Program-made: the position numbers and the translations under genes
Notes under the pieces: generated by a model
The model's input: the letters and a program-made list of their open reading frames with translations, nothing else
Database searches by the model: none
Told to the model about the DNA's origin: nothing
In this document: one piece after another, positions 1-6,602 of the stretch
How the letters are laid out: each line of letters opens with the position of its first letter
Numbering within the stretch: position 1 is the stretch's first letter
Source: UBA5336 sp964625835
Lineage (GTDB): Bacteria; Pseudomonadota; Alphaproteobacteria; Caulobacterales; Hyphomonadaceae
DNA: 16,992 nt
Direction of reading: 5' to 3'
Assembly: GCA_964625835.1 (NCBI GenBank)
Contig: CAZVES010000048.1
Location: 1-16,992, forward strand

Positions 1-104
1 GCATAGTCGCCTTCAAGAATGAGTGTCTTGAAGCGCGCCGATCCGGTCACGTTGGTGCGCTCGCCAATGTTGACGAAGGATTGTGCGGCTGAGGTGGATG
101 TCAT
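1..104 (-). CDS. metH: Methionine synthase MetH, part 2 (pterin/cobalamin/activation portion), 5' fragment
   Basis: This is the N-terminal 34 codons of a minus-strand gene that runs off the left edge. The residues read MTSTSAAQSFVNIGERTNVT and then GSARFKTLILEGDYA. The block FVNIGERTNVTGSARFK is the hallmark of the start of the pterin (methyltetrahydrofolate) binding domain of cobalamin-dependent methionine synthase. In single-chain MetH it lies around residue 350, after the homocysteine domain. Here it follows an ATG by only nine residues, so this is a separate polypeptide, as is known for the split MetH of several alphaproteobacteria. Its partner, the homocysteine domain, is at 1107-2138. 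The ATG directly abuts the TGA of the upstream gamma-glutamylcyclotransferase-like gene, with AGGA about ten bases before it, so translation is probably coupled. The cobalamin and activation domains are expected outside the window and cannot be seen. Confidence 0.9.
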   Translation of the reverse strand, partial: MTSTSAAQSFVNIGERTNVTGSARFKTLILEGDY

Positions 105-536
105 TCAGTTCAGTCCTGTCTGCGGGGGCCAGGCGCCGCTTGCCACAATGGGGAAGTCTGCGGGACGCGCGGGATTGAGCCAGTAGACCCAGGCGGTCTC
201 CCCCGTTGCGGCACCGTCACTTGCGAGGAGTGGCGTGGGCAGGCGATGATAGAGCGCCTCGTCCGGAGCGGCGGGGTCGAGGTCCTCGAATGCGTCAAGC
301 GCGTTGGCCAGGGCAAGTCTGTCAATAACATAGCGCTGGGCGCGGACAAGGCCGTCGCCCGGCACGAGGCCGGGGAAGTTGCCCATGTCCAGCAGTGTTC
401 CACGCAGCCAGCATGGCGCGCCGAAAGTCCCGCCAGACTCAAGCTCCAGTGGCGGATAGACGCTCGCTGAACCCTCCATGAGAAGGCCGTAAAAGGCGAA
501 GAGATCGCCCTGGGAGACAGGACCATTGGGGGCCAT
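105..536 (-). CDS. Gamma-glutamylcyclotransferase-like (GGCT/AIG2 fold) protein
   Basis: This 143-residue protein has the pattern of the GGCT/AIG2-like fold. An N-terminal strand and loop reads FAFYGLLMEG (about 13-22), in place of the usual YGTL substrate-binding loop. It is followed by LRGTLLDMGNFPGLVPGDG (44-62) and the segment ALDAFEDLDP (79-88) with Glu84 in the place of the catalytic acid, then ALYHRL. Family members cleave gamma-glutamyl amines or amino acids to 5-oxoproline. The substrate here is not known. The length is close to single-domain members (about 110-150). The gene starts six bases after the PNPOx-like gene and its TGA touches the ATG of metH part 2, so it lies inside the methionine operon. 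A link to glutathione or gamma-glutamyl-cysteine turnover feeding sulfur amino acid metabolism is inference only. The family assignment is fairly secure and the enzymatic activity is not. Confidence 0.8.
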   Translation of the reverse strand: MAPNGPVSQGDLFAFYGLLMEGSASVYPPLELESGGTFGAPCWLRGTLLDMGNFPGLVPGDGLVRAQRYVIDRLALANALDAFEDLDPAAPDEALYHRLPTPLLASDGAATGETAWVYWLNPARPADFPIVASGAWPPQTGLN

Positions 537-542
537 TTCGCT

Positions 543-1097
543 TCAGTGGCTCCGGATGCCGGGCAGGCCGTCAATGCTGGCGGCGTTCTTGCGTCGGTAC
601 TTTTCCGCCCATTCATCGGCGGTCACCTTCGGATTGTCAGCATAGCGCCGGAGCTGGTCGCGGTCGCCCTTGAATTCATAGAGCGGAACGCCCCATCCGC
701 AGCTGTCGGAAATCCGCTCCAGCTTGATGGTAAAGATGGCGCGCGCCTTGTCGAAGTCCGGAAACAGGGCGAGCAGGTCGGCAAAGCCGGGCTCGTCCCA
801 CTGGGTGGCGGTCGCCCTGCCGTAGAGCCGCAGGATGACCGGGGCGCCCTCAAAGGCGCAAAACATGATGGTGATGCGGCCATTCTCCGCTGTGTGGGCC
901 TGGGTCTCGATCCCGGAGCCGCCCGTGTCGAGAAAGGCGACCGTCAGCGGGTCGATCACCCGGAAGGCGTCATAGCCCTTGGGGCTGACATTGACGTGCC
1001 CGCCAGCCGAGAGCGGCGCGGTCGCAACGAAGAACATCTTCTGCGCCTCGATGAAGGCGGTCAGGCGCTCGTCCAGCTTGTCGTAGGTCTTGCCCAT
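543..1097 (-). CDS. Pyridoxamine 5'-phosphate oxidase-family (FMN-binding split barrel) protein
   Basis: This 184-residue protein resembles the PNPOx-like split-barrel flavoproteins. The N-terminal half reads KMFFVATAPLSAGGHVNVSPKGYDAF (about 20-45), then VAFLDTGGSGIETQAHTAENGRITIMFCAF, the usual FMN-contacting strand and helix arrangement, and a RLYGRA strand near 90. The C-terminal region (SDSCGWGVPLYEFKGDRDQL) matches a widespread uncharacterised subgroup that ends in a charged helix. It is not PdxH: the length and C-terminus differ from true pyridoxamine phosphate oxidase. The start is supported by a strong AGGAG six to seven bases upstream, which overlaps the TAG stop of metH part 1. It sits in the methionine operon between the two metH parts. 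Its substrate and cofactor (FMN, F420 or haem) cannot be settled from the sequence. Confidence 0.85.
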   Translation of the reverse strand: MGKTYDKLDERLTAFIEAQKMFFVATAPLSAGGHVNVSPKGYDAFRVIDPLTVAFLDTGGSGIETQAHTAENGRITIMFCAFEGAPVILRLYGRATATQWDEPGFADLLALFPDFDKARAIFTIKLERISDSCGWGVPLYEFKGDRDQLRRYADNPKVTADEWAEKYRRKNAASIDGLPGIRSH

Positions 1098-1106
1098 GGG
1101 AGGCTC

Positions 1107-2138
1107 CTAGCTCCCCAGTTCAAACGGTTCGAGGCCGGACAGGCGCATGGCCGGGCTGGGCGTGGCAATCCTGCGCGGGGCCTTGCCCCGAGTGGCGCCG
1201 GCGATGGCGGCGATGTGCTCGGGCGTGGTGCCACAGCAGCCGCCGAGGATGTTGACCAGACCAGAGGAGGCCCATTCCTCCAGCATGCCTGCAGTCTCGC
1301 CCGGTGTTTCGTCATATTCGCCAAAAGCATTGGGCAGGCCGGCATTGGGATAGGCGATGATGCGGGTGTCGGCGACCCTGGAGATGGCGGCGATGTGCGG
1401 GCGCATGGCATCGGCGCCGAGCGCGCAGTTGAGCCCCACCGCCCAGGGCTTTGCATGGCGCATTGAGTACCAGAATGCCTCTGCGGTCTGGCCCGAAAGC
1501 GTGCGCCCTGACGCGTCGGTGATCGTGCCTGAAATGATAATCGGCAGGCTCAGATCAGCGTCAAAAATAGCCTTTATAGCGGCTTTCGCATTCAGTGTAT
1601 CGAAAACGGTCTCGATCAGCAGTGCATCGACAAAGGGCGCCATGGCCCGGGCCTGTGCCTCATAGGCCGCGCGGACATCCTCAAAGGTCACTTCCCGGAA
1701 CCCCGGATCATTCACGTCCGGGCTCAGAGACAGCGTCTTGTTGGTCGGGCCGATGGCACCGAGCACCGCAACGGGGCGGCCCGCTGCGTCGGCGGCCTCG
1801 CGCGCCAGCCTTGCGCCTTCTGCGGCGATCTCGTCAGCCAGGGCCTCCATGCCATAATCGGCCATGGCGATGGTGGTGGCGGAGAAAGTGTTCGTCTCGA
1901 TCAGATCCGCGCCGACTGCGATGTAGCGCTCATGGATGGCGCGAATGGCGTCCGCTTGGGTCAGGTTCAGGAGGTCATTGTTGCCCTTGAGGGGCTTTCC
2001 CCAGTCTCCGAAGCGGTCACCGCGGAAGGCTGCCTCGTCGAAGCCAAAATCCTGGATCTGTGTGCCCATTGCGCCATCCAGTATGAGGACCCGGTCTCTG
2101 GCGAGGTCTGAGAGTTGATCAAGCTTGCTAGTGCTCAT
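1107..2138 (-). CDS. metH: Methionine synthase MetH, part 1 (homocysteine S-methyltransferase domain)
   Basis: This 343-residue protein is the homocysteine-binding barrel of cobalamin-dependent methionine synthase as a free-standing chain. It shows LILDGAMGTQIQ (18-29), GADLIETNTFSAT (77-89), and the three zinc ligands Cys238 (GLNCALG) and Cys301-Cys302 (GGCCGTTPEHI). It ends after residue 343, where single-chain MetH would run on into the pterin domain. That domain is encoded at 1-104 and beyond. A longer reading frame reaches 2264, but the ATG at 2138 is preferred: it overlaps the metF stop (TGATG) and the protein begins MSTSKLDQLSDLARDRVLILDG as in homologues. Together with MetF it makes methionine from homocysteine and 5-methyl-THF in the cytoplasm. 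Two unrelated genes separate it from its partner half. Confidence 0.95.
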   Translation of the reverse strand: MSTSKLDQLSDLARDRVLILDGAMGTQIQDFGFDEAAFRGDRFGDWGKPLKGNNDLLNLTQADAIRAIHERYIAVGADLIETNTFSATTIAMADYGMEALADEIAAEGARLAREAADAAGRPVAVLGAIGPTNKTLSLSPDVNDPGFREVTFEDVRAAYEAQARAMAPFVDALLIETVFDTLNAKAAIKAIFDADLSLPIIISGTITDASGRTLSGQTAEAFWYSMRHAKPWAVGLNCALGADAMRPHIAAISRVADTRIIAYPNAGLPNAFGEYDETPGETAGMLEEWASSGLVNILGGCCGTTPEHIAAIAGATRGKAPRRIATPSPAMRLSGLEPFELGS

Positions 2139-3061
2139 CACGCGGCTGCCTTCTGTTTGACATCGGCCGGTTTCAGGCCGAGCAGGTAGCAGGTCGAAAG
2201 CGCGAGCTGCGCCCGGTTCAGCGTATAGAAGTGGAAGGTGTCCACGTCCTGCTCGGCCAGGCAATGACAGAGCTCGGCGGCGACATTGGCGGTGATCAGG
2301 TCGCGCGTGTCGTCTTCCTGGTCGAGCCCGTCATAGAGTGCGCAGAGCCAGTCCGGCAGGCTGGCCTTGCAGAGCTTGGCGATGCGGGTCAGCGCCTCGA
2401 AATTCGGCTGCAGCATGATGCCCGGCACGATCGGCATCGTGATGCCCGCAGCGGCGACACGGTCCCGGAAGCGGAAGAAGGTGTCCGGCTCGAAGAAGAA
2501 CTGGGTAATGGCCCGGTCCGCGCCGGCATCCTGCTTCGCCTTGAGGATGTCCATGTCGCCGTCCCAGCCCCGGCTGTCAGGGTGCTGTTCCGGATAACAC
2601 GCCACGGAAACCTCGAAACACTTTCCAAGATCGGGGCGGTGGGCGCGCAGGCCCCGGACGAGGTCAACGGAGCTTTCATAGCCACCGGGATGGGGCTTGA
2701 AGGGTTCGCCCATGCCGTCCGGACTGTCGCCGCGCAGGGCCACGATGTGCTTCACCCCGGCCTGCCAGTAATCCTCGGCCACTTCGTGGACCTGCTCCTT
2801 CGTGGCATCCACGCAGGTCAGGTGGGCCGCAGGCGTGAGGCTGGTTTCCTGAGAGAGGCGGCGCACCGTGTCATGGGTGCGCTCGCGCGTGGAGCCGCCT
2901 GCGCCATAGGTCACCGAGACGAATTTCGGCGCCATGGGTTCCAGCCGCCGGACACATTCCCACAGCCGATCTGACATCGCCTCGTTTTTCGGCGGAAAGA
3001 ACTCGAAAGACACGGTGGGCGCCTTGGCAGACTGGCGCCTTGCAACGGACATTATGGTCAT
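2138..3061 (-). CDS. metF: 5,10-methylenetetrahydrofolate reductase
   Basis: MetF is a flavin-dependent TIM-barrel enzyme that reduces 5,10-methylene-THF to 5-methyl-THF, the methyl donor for MetH. The 307-residue protein has the family signature VSFEFFPPKN (17-26), with the catalytic Glu at 20. It continues with FVSVTYGAGGSTRERT, HLTCVDAT, IVALRGDSP and a C-terminal DTFHFYTLNRAQL block typical of MetF. The length matches the bacterial enzyme (about 290-310). Met1 is chosen over Met4 because ATGA overlaps the TGA of the upstream regulator and a GAGGA lies about nine bases before it. Its own stop overlaps the metH start by one base. Expression is therefore expected to follow the SahR-like promoter at about 4050-4082. 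Confidence 0.97.
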   Translation of the reverse strand: MTIMSVARRQSAKAPTVSFEFFPPKNEAMSDRLWECVRRLEPMAPKFVSVTYGAGGSTRERTHDTVRRLSQETSLTPAAHLTCVDATKEQVHEVAEDYWQAGVKHIVALRGDSPDGMGEPFKPHPGGYESSVDLVRGLRAHRPDLGKCFEVSVACYPEQHPDSRGWDGDMDILKAKQDAGADRAITQFFFEPDTFFRFRDRVAAAGITMPIVPGIMLQPNFEALTRIAKLCKASLPDWLCALYDGLDQEDDTRDLITANVAAELCHCLAEQDVDTFHFYTLNRAQLALSTCYLLGLKPADVKQKAAA

Positions 3062-4047
3062 GCAGCGACTTCCTCTGAAAGCAGTTGTGGCTGGCCGGGC
3101 AGTTCAGCGAGCCATATGCGGACGGCCAACCCGTTTGGCCGGTCCTGGGGGGGATCGAATTTGCGGACGGCGGTGGGCACCAGACCCGTGCCAGCCGCCC
3201 ACTCAGCCAGGGCCTCGTCAGCGATGCCCAGCCGCCTGTGGCCATGCTCATTGCGGAGGAATTCCAGCGAGTGGGGGGCGAAATCGACGATCACAAGCTT
3301 GCCGCCTGGTGCCAGTATCCTGCGTGCTTCCTGTAGCACACGGTCAGGCTGGTCGATGAAGTGCAGCAATTGGTGAAAGATGACGAGGTCTGCCGAAGCA
3401 TTGTCAAACGGCATGGCCGACGCGTCGCCATACCGGACCGAGGCGTTGTTGGCACCATGTCTTGCAAGATTGTCGCGTGCAACGGTGAGCATCTGGTGGC
3501 TGAGATCGAAGCCCTCGGCGCGATCAGCCAGGTGTGACAACAGGGTCAACATGCGCCCGGTGCCCGTCCCAACGTCAACGGCTTGCCGGAAAGGCCCGTT
3601 GCCTATGGTTTCGAGCAGGGCATCCTCAATCGCGTCATTGGCAAAATGCAGGCTGCGCACTGTGTCCCAGGTCTCCGCCACCGAATCGAAATAAGCGGCC
3701 GCTTCATCCGCACGCCGGGACTGGATGGCTGTCAGCTGGCTCGCGTCGCGGGCGAATTCCCCCGCTGACAGGTCGGCCTGCGAGAGAGCCAAGCGTATCA
3801 CATCCCCGGCAGGGCCCAGGCGTACGGCCCTGTAGAAAACCCATGAGCCCTCCGGAAGGCGCGTCACAAGCCCCGCATTGGCGAGAATCTTCAACTGATG
3901 CGACAGACGCGGCTGGCTGAGCCTGAGAACACTGACCATCTCACCAACGGAAAGATCACCATGGGACAGCAAGGCAAGAATGCGCAGCCGGGTCGGCTCG
4001 GCTGCCGCACGGAAGCGCTGTACCACCTGTTCGAGACTGTCTGTCAT
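3058..4047 (-). CDS. sahR: SahR-like regulator: ArsR-type winged helix fused to a class I SAM-methyltransferase domain
   Basis: This 329-residue two-domain protein has an ArsR-type winged helix at residues 1-95 (EPTRLRILALLSHGDLSVGEM, then LRLSQPRLSHQLKILANAGLV). It lacks the metal-binding cysteines of arsenic or zinc sensors. Residues 110-329 form a class I methyltransferase fold with motif I VDVGTGTGR (157-165), an acidic GFDLS after strand 2, a GDASAMPF segment, and APGGKLVIVDFAPH. This architecture matches SahR, published as an S-adenosylhomocysteine-responsive repressor of SAM-cycle genes, whose methylase-like domain senses SAH. Here it is first in an operon with metF and metH, and a palindrome lies five bases upstream of its ATG, so autoregulation is likely. 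No Shine-Dalgarno sequence is visible. Whether this copy keeps methyltransferase activity is unknown. SahR identity is inference from architecture and context. Confidence 0.8.
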   Translation of the reverse strand: MTDSLEQVVQRFRAAAEPTRLRILALLSHGDLSVGEMVSVLRLSQPRLSHQLKILANAGLVTRLPEGSWVFYRAVRLGPAGDVIRLALSQADLSAGEFARDASQLTAIQSRRADEAAAYFDSVAETWDTVRSLHFANDAIEDALLETIGNGPFRQAVDVGTGTGRMLTLLSHLADRAEGFDLSHQMLTVARDNLARHGANNASVRYGDASAMPFDNASADLVIFHQLLHFIDQPDRVLQEARRILAPGGKLVIVDFAPHSLEFLRNEHGHRRLGIADEALAEWAAGTGLVPTAVRKFDPPQDRPNGLAVRIWLAELPGQPQLLSEEVAA

Positions 4048-4052
4048 ATGTA

Positions 4053-4074
4053 GATATAAAGATATTTTTATATC
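4053..4074. promoter_or_regulatory. 22-bp palindromic operator, probable SahR-type site
   Basis: The arms GATATAAA (4053-4060) and TTTATATC (4067-4074) are perfect inverted repeats of each other. The six central bases GATATT are palindromic except for the outermost pair, so 10 of 11 base pairs match. It is an AT-rich island in GC-rich DNA. It lies five bases from the ATG of the SahR-like gene and spans the interval between its candidate -35 and -10. Binding by the adjacent ArsR-type protein is inference, in line with the known habit of SahR to bind AT-rich palindromes upstream of SAM-cycle genes. Confidence 0.75.
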
Positions 4075-4082
4075 GATGGCAA
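4053..4082 (-). promoter_or_regulatory. Candidate promoter of the sahR-metF-metH operon
   Basis: On the minus strand TTGCCA (4082-4077) is followed after 18 bases by TATATC (4058-4053), a fair sigma-70-type pair. A start point about six bases downstream would fall at or next to the ATG at 4047. That fits the absence of a ribosome binding site and suggests a leaderless mRNA. The palindrome at 4053-4074 covers the spacer and the -10. Predicted from sequence only. Confidence 0.45.
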
Positions 4083-4141
4083 GCCTGTGGCCGCGAAACC
4101 ACGGTCACATTTGTCACGCAAGTGTGAGCGCACAGAAGTGG

Positions 4142-4170
4142 TTGTCCAGGGTTTCGCTGTGCAACATATG
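4142..4170 (+). promoter_or_regulatory. Candidate promoter of mlaA
   Basis: TTGTCC (4142-4147), a 17-base spacer and CATATG (4165-4170) form a weak sigma-70-like pair ahead of mlaA. A good ribosome binding site, AAAGGA, follows at 4181-4186, six bases before the ATG. This is the plus-strand half of the 145-bp divergent region shared with the SahR-like gene. Confidence 0.3.
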
Positions 4171-4192
4171 CAGGCGAGCAAAAGGATGAACG

Positions 4193-4948
4193 ATGCGGCG
4201 CTCACTCACTCTTGGCTTGGCTCTGACCATGGGATTGGGCGCGTGTTCAACGACTCCAGCCTCGTCAGGCAACGGCGTCTACGACCCGCTGGAGCCGATC
4301 AATCGACAGGTGTTTGCCTTTAACGAGGCCGCCGACAAGGCCGTGATCGGCCCTACGGCAAAGGCATATGAAACCGTCACGCCGCAATTTTTCCGGACGG
4401 GCGTGGGCAATTTCCTGTCGAACCTGAACAGCCCGGTCGTCTTCGTGAATGATGTCCTGCAGGGCGAGCCGAAACGGGCCGGCGACACAATGTTCCGCTT
4501 TCTCGTCAACACCACATTCGGGTTGGGCGGGCTGCTGGATCCGGCTGAGCACGAACTCGGTCGCGCAGGCCATTCGGAAGACTTCGGCCAGACGCTCGGC
4601 GTCTGGGGCGTTTCCGAAGGCCCTTTCATCGTCTTGCCCCTGATGGGTCCGACAAATCTTCGCGACGGCATCGGTCGCGGCGTGGATGGCGCGCTTGACC
4701 CATTCAACTACAAAGCCGTGATTGAAGACGAGGACACAAGAACAATAGTGGCCGTCTCACGGGGTGTCCTTGGCCTCCTGAACGCGCGTGTTGCGCTTGA
4801 GCCGCAGCTGCAGACGCTTCGCGAGCAGCCTGAACCCTACATCGCCCTCCGGCGGGCCTACACCTCCCAGCGCGAAGCGGAAATTCGAAATGGTCGTGAA
4901 GAAGAAGACCCTTACACAGATTTGCCCGATTTTGATGATTTTGAGTGA
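4193..4948 (+). CDS. mlaA: MlaA/VacJ-family outer-membrane lipoprotein
   Basis: MlaA is an outer-membrane lipoprotein that removes misplaced phospholipids from the outer leaflet and passes them to periplasmic MlaC. This 251-residue protein starts with a lipoprotein signal: positive MRRS, a hydrophobic stretch, and lipobox LGAC (15-18), with Ser at +2 as expected for outer-membrane sorting. Family signatures follow: YDPLEPINRQVFAFNEA (about 30-46), RFLVNTTFGLGGLLDPA, EDFGQTLGVWGV and GPFIVLPLMGPTNLRDGIG. The C-terminal tail is unusually acidic (EEEDPYTDLPDFDDFE). The start is supported by AAAGGA at a six-base spacing. mlaC follows after 31 bases, so the pair is probably co-transcribed. The inner-membrane MlaFEDB complex is not encoded in the window. 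Confidence 0.95.
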   Translation: MRRSLTLGLALTMGLGACSTTPASSGNGVYDPLEPINRQVFAFNEAADKAVIGPTAKAYETVTPQFFRTGVGNFLSNLNSPVVFVNDVLQGEPKRAGDTMFRFLVNTTFGLGGLLDPAEHELGRAGHSEDFGQTLGVWGVSEGPFIVLPLMGPTNLRDGIGRGVDGALDPFNYKAVIEDEDTRTIVAVSRGVLGLLNARVALEPQLQTLREQPEPYIALRRAYTSQREAEIRNGREEEDPYTDLPDFDDFE

Positions 4949-4979
4949 GTCACACGGAAGAAAGACAAGGCCCATACCC

Positions 4980-5663
4980 ATGTTCAGATCGATCACGACC
5001 CGACTTGCCGCCACCGCAGTCGGCGCGGCCATACTTGCTGGTGTAGCCTTTGCCGACGCGCGCACGGAAGCCTATGTCGCGGAAAATGCCAACGAAGTGC
5101 TCCGCACGCTCAACGATCCGGGGCTTGATGCCAAGGACCGGACCGAGGCCTTTTCGCTGTACATGGACCAGTTCACCGATCTCGATGCCGTGTCCAATTT
5201 TGTGATCGGCCGGTATGCGCGCAGTTTCCTTGAGGAGGAATTGCAGGAGTATCGCGCGGCTTTTCGCACCTATGCCCTCGCGGTGTATGAAAACGAGTTG
5301 GATCGCTATCGTGGTGAACGTGTCGAGGTCATCGGCTCGTTTGATCGCACCCCGCGCGACTCGATCGTGAACACACGGATCCCGCGCGAGGGTGGCCCGG
5401 CGATGGATGTGCGCTGGCGTGTTCTGAACCGGGATGGTGAGTACCAGGTTGTTGACGTGGCGCTGAACATTGAAGGCAACCTGATCTGGCTTGCCATTGA
5501 GCAGCGCGCCCAGTTCCTTGCCCTGCTTGATCGCACGAACGGGTCCTCTGATGCACTGATTGCCAAGATCCGCGAGATGACCGACACTCTGGAATCCAGG
5601 CGTGATTTCGAGAGCTCGTTCGACGGACTGGACGCAGCTTCAGCAGACATTGGATCCAACTAG
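4980..5663 (+). CDS. mlaC: MlaC/Ttg2D-family periplasmic phospholipid-binding protein
   Basis: MlaC is the periplasmic shuttle that carries phospholipid between MlaA and the inner-membrane MlaFEDB transporter. The 227-residue product has a Sec signal peptide (MFRSITTRLAATAVGAAILA and onward) with a likely cleavage AFA|DA after residue 25. The mature part shows the family pattern: LYMDQFTDLDAVSNFVIGRYAR, YALAVYENELDRYRGERVEVIGS, RWRVLNRDGEYQVVDVALNIEGNLIWLAIEQRAQF. The open frame extends upstream to 4788, but that part overlaps mlaA and has no signal peptide, so the ATG at 4980 is preferred, with an AAGG about nine bases ahead. The length is near the family norm of about 200-215. Partnership with the preceding mlaA is clear from the family and the spacing. 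Confidence 0.93.
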   Translation: MFRSITTRLAATAVGAAILAGVAFADARTEAYVAENANEVLRTLNDPGLDAKDRTEAFSLYMDQFTDLDAVSNFVIGRYARSFLEEELQEYRAAFRTYALAVYENELDRYRGERVEVIGSFDRTPRDSIVNTRIPREGGPAMDVRWRVLNRDGEYQVVDVALNIEGNLIWLAIEQRAQFLALLDRTNGSSDALIAKIREMTDTLESRRDFESSFDGLDAASADIGSN

Positions 5664-5674
5664 ACGAGAAGCCC

Positions 5675-5694
5675 GTTGAGCCTTCGCGCTCGAC
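5675..5694 (+). terminator. Possible hairpin after mlaC
   Basis: The stem GTTGAGC/GCTCGAC (seven pairs, one G-T) encloses the loop CTTCGC, 12 bases past the mlaC stop. No T-run follows directly, and only GTTTT appears at 5706-5710. It could be a weak terminator, an mRNA 3'-end stabiliser or chance. Confidence 0.25.
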
Positions 5695-5764
5695 AAGGCA
5701 TGTGCGTTTTGCAACCATTCGTGGCGGGCTTCAGGCCGGGATTGCACAGGGCAGTGAGCGCGAA

Positions 5765-6565
5765 ATGACCGAGACGAGTTTCACGCAACTGCTCGCCGGG
5801 CTCGAGCGCGGCTCGAATGGGCGGATCGAGGCCCATGTGCCGGAAGACTGGATGCAGGGGCGCACAACCTATGGCGGCCTCACTGCCGCACTCAGCCTGG
5901 AAGCTGCCCGCGTCATTGCCGGCTCGACACCGCTGCGCTCGGCGCAGGTCTCCTTCATCGGGCCGGGTGGCGGTGACATGGTCATTTCACCCGGCCTCCT
6001 TCGCCGAGGCAAGAACAGCGTTTTTGTCAATGTGGACGTGGTAGGGGAAAAGGGCCTGTCGGCGCGCTCGGTTTTCACGTTTGGCATCAAGCGTGACAGC
6101 GCGCTGTCATACCGCGGCATGGCCATGCCAGCTGGCGTGCCCGGGCCAGCCGAAGCCGAGCCGCTTTTCCCCGAGCCCAGCGCACGCCCGAACTTCACGC
6201 GCCATTTCAACATGCGCCTCGCCTCTGGCAAACGGCCGATGTCCGATGCCGATGTGCCGGAGATGGGCCTTTGGCTGCGCCACACCGATGAGGGTGTCCT
6301 TTACTCGCCGACGGCCATTCTGGCCCTTGCAGATGCACCACCGCCGGCGGCGATGTCGATGTTTTCCGCGCCTGGCCCTGTCAGTTCGATGACCTGGATG
6401 GCGGAATTCCTGACCGATCATATCGAAACCAGCGAGGGTTGGTTCTATGCCCGCCACGCCGCCGAAACCATTTCCGATGGCTATTCAAGCCAGGCCATGG
6501 CCCTGTGGGCCTTCGATGGAACGCCTGTGATGGCGGGTCGGCAGACCGTGGCGGTTTTCGTGTAA
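5765..6565 (+). CDS. Acyl-CoA thioesterase-family protein (TesB-like double hotdog)
   Basis: The product of 266 residues looks like a tandem-hotdog thioesterase of the TesB/4HBT_3 type. The N-terminal half has GRIEAHVPEDWMQGRTTYGGL (19-39), which is the substrate-entry helix region of the family. Then come LRSAQVSFIGPG and SVFVNVDVVGEKGLSARSVFTFG. The second half contains MTWMAEFLTDHIETSEGWFYARHAAETISDGYSSQAMALWAFDGTPVMAGRQTVAVF, the usual C-terminal hotdog with a QTVAVF ending. Such enzymes hydrolyse acyl-CoA to free acid and CoA in the cytoplasm. The chain length preference cannot be read. An upstream extension to 5702 is possible, but homologues begin near the chosen MTETSFTQLL. It lies 101 bases after mlaC, possibly under its own promoter. 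Confidence 0.85.
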   Translation: MTETSFTQLLAGLERGSNGRIEAHVPEDWMQGRTTYGGLTAALSLEAARVIAGSTPLRSAQVSFIGPGGGDMVISPGLLRRGKNSVFVNVDVVGEKGLSARSVFTFGIKRDSALSYRGMAMPAGVPGPAEAEPLFPEPSARPNFTRHFNMRLASGKRPMSDADVPEMGLWLRHTDEGVLYSPTAILALADAPPPAAMSMFSAPGPVSSMTWMAEFLTDHIETSEGWFYARHAAETISDGYSSQAMALWAFDGTPVMAGRQTVAVFV

Positions 6566-6602
6566 TCTTGCCCGCGCCGACAAACCCGGGGATACAAGCC
6601 GC

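Noticed and set aside
546..1466. Open plus-strand frame of 306 codons opposite the PNPOx-like and metH genes
   Set aside because: It is antisense to two genes with clear family motifs, and its translation is rich in Gly, Ala, Arg and Val with no domain. It is a GC-codon shadow.
2231..2974. Plus-strand open frame of 247 codons over metF
   Set aside because: It is a shadow of metF; no motif and no ribosome binding site.
4108..4135. TGTG-AGCG-CACA and TCAC/GTGA-type repeats in the sahR-mlaA gap, as a CRP/FNR site
   Set aside because: The arms are short and the spacing does not fit the CRP or FNR consensus.
5668..5732. Eight-base inverted repeat GAAGCCCG (5668-5675) and CGGGCTTC (5725-5732) around the mlaC hairpin
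   Set aside because: The 49-base loop and lack of a T-run make a terminator or operator role weak; it may be chance in GC-rich DNA.
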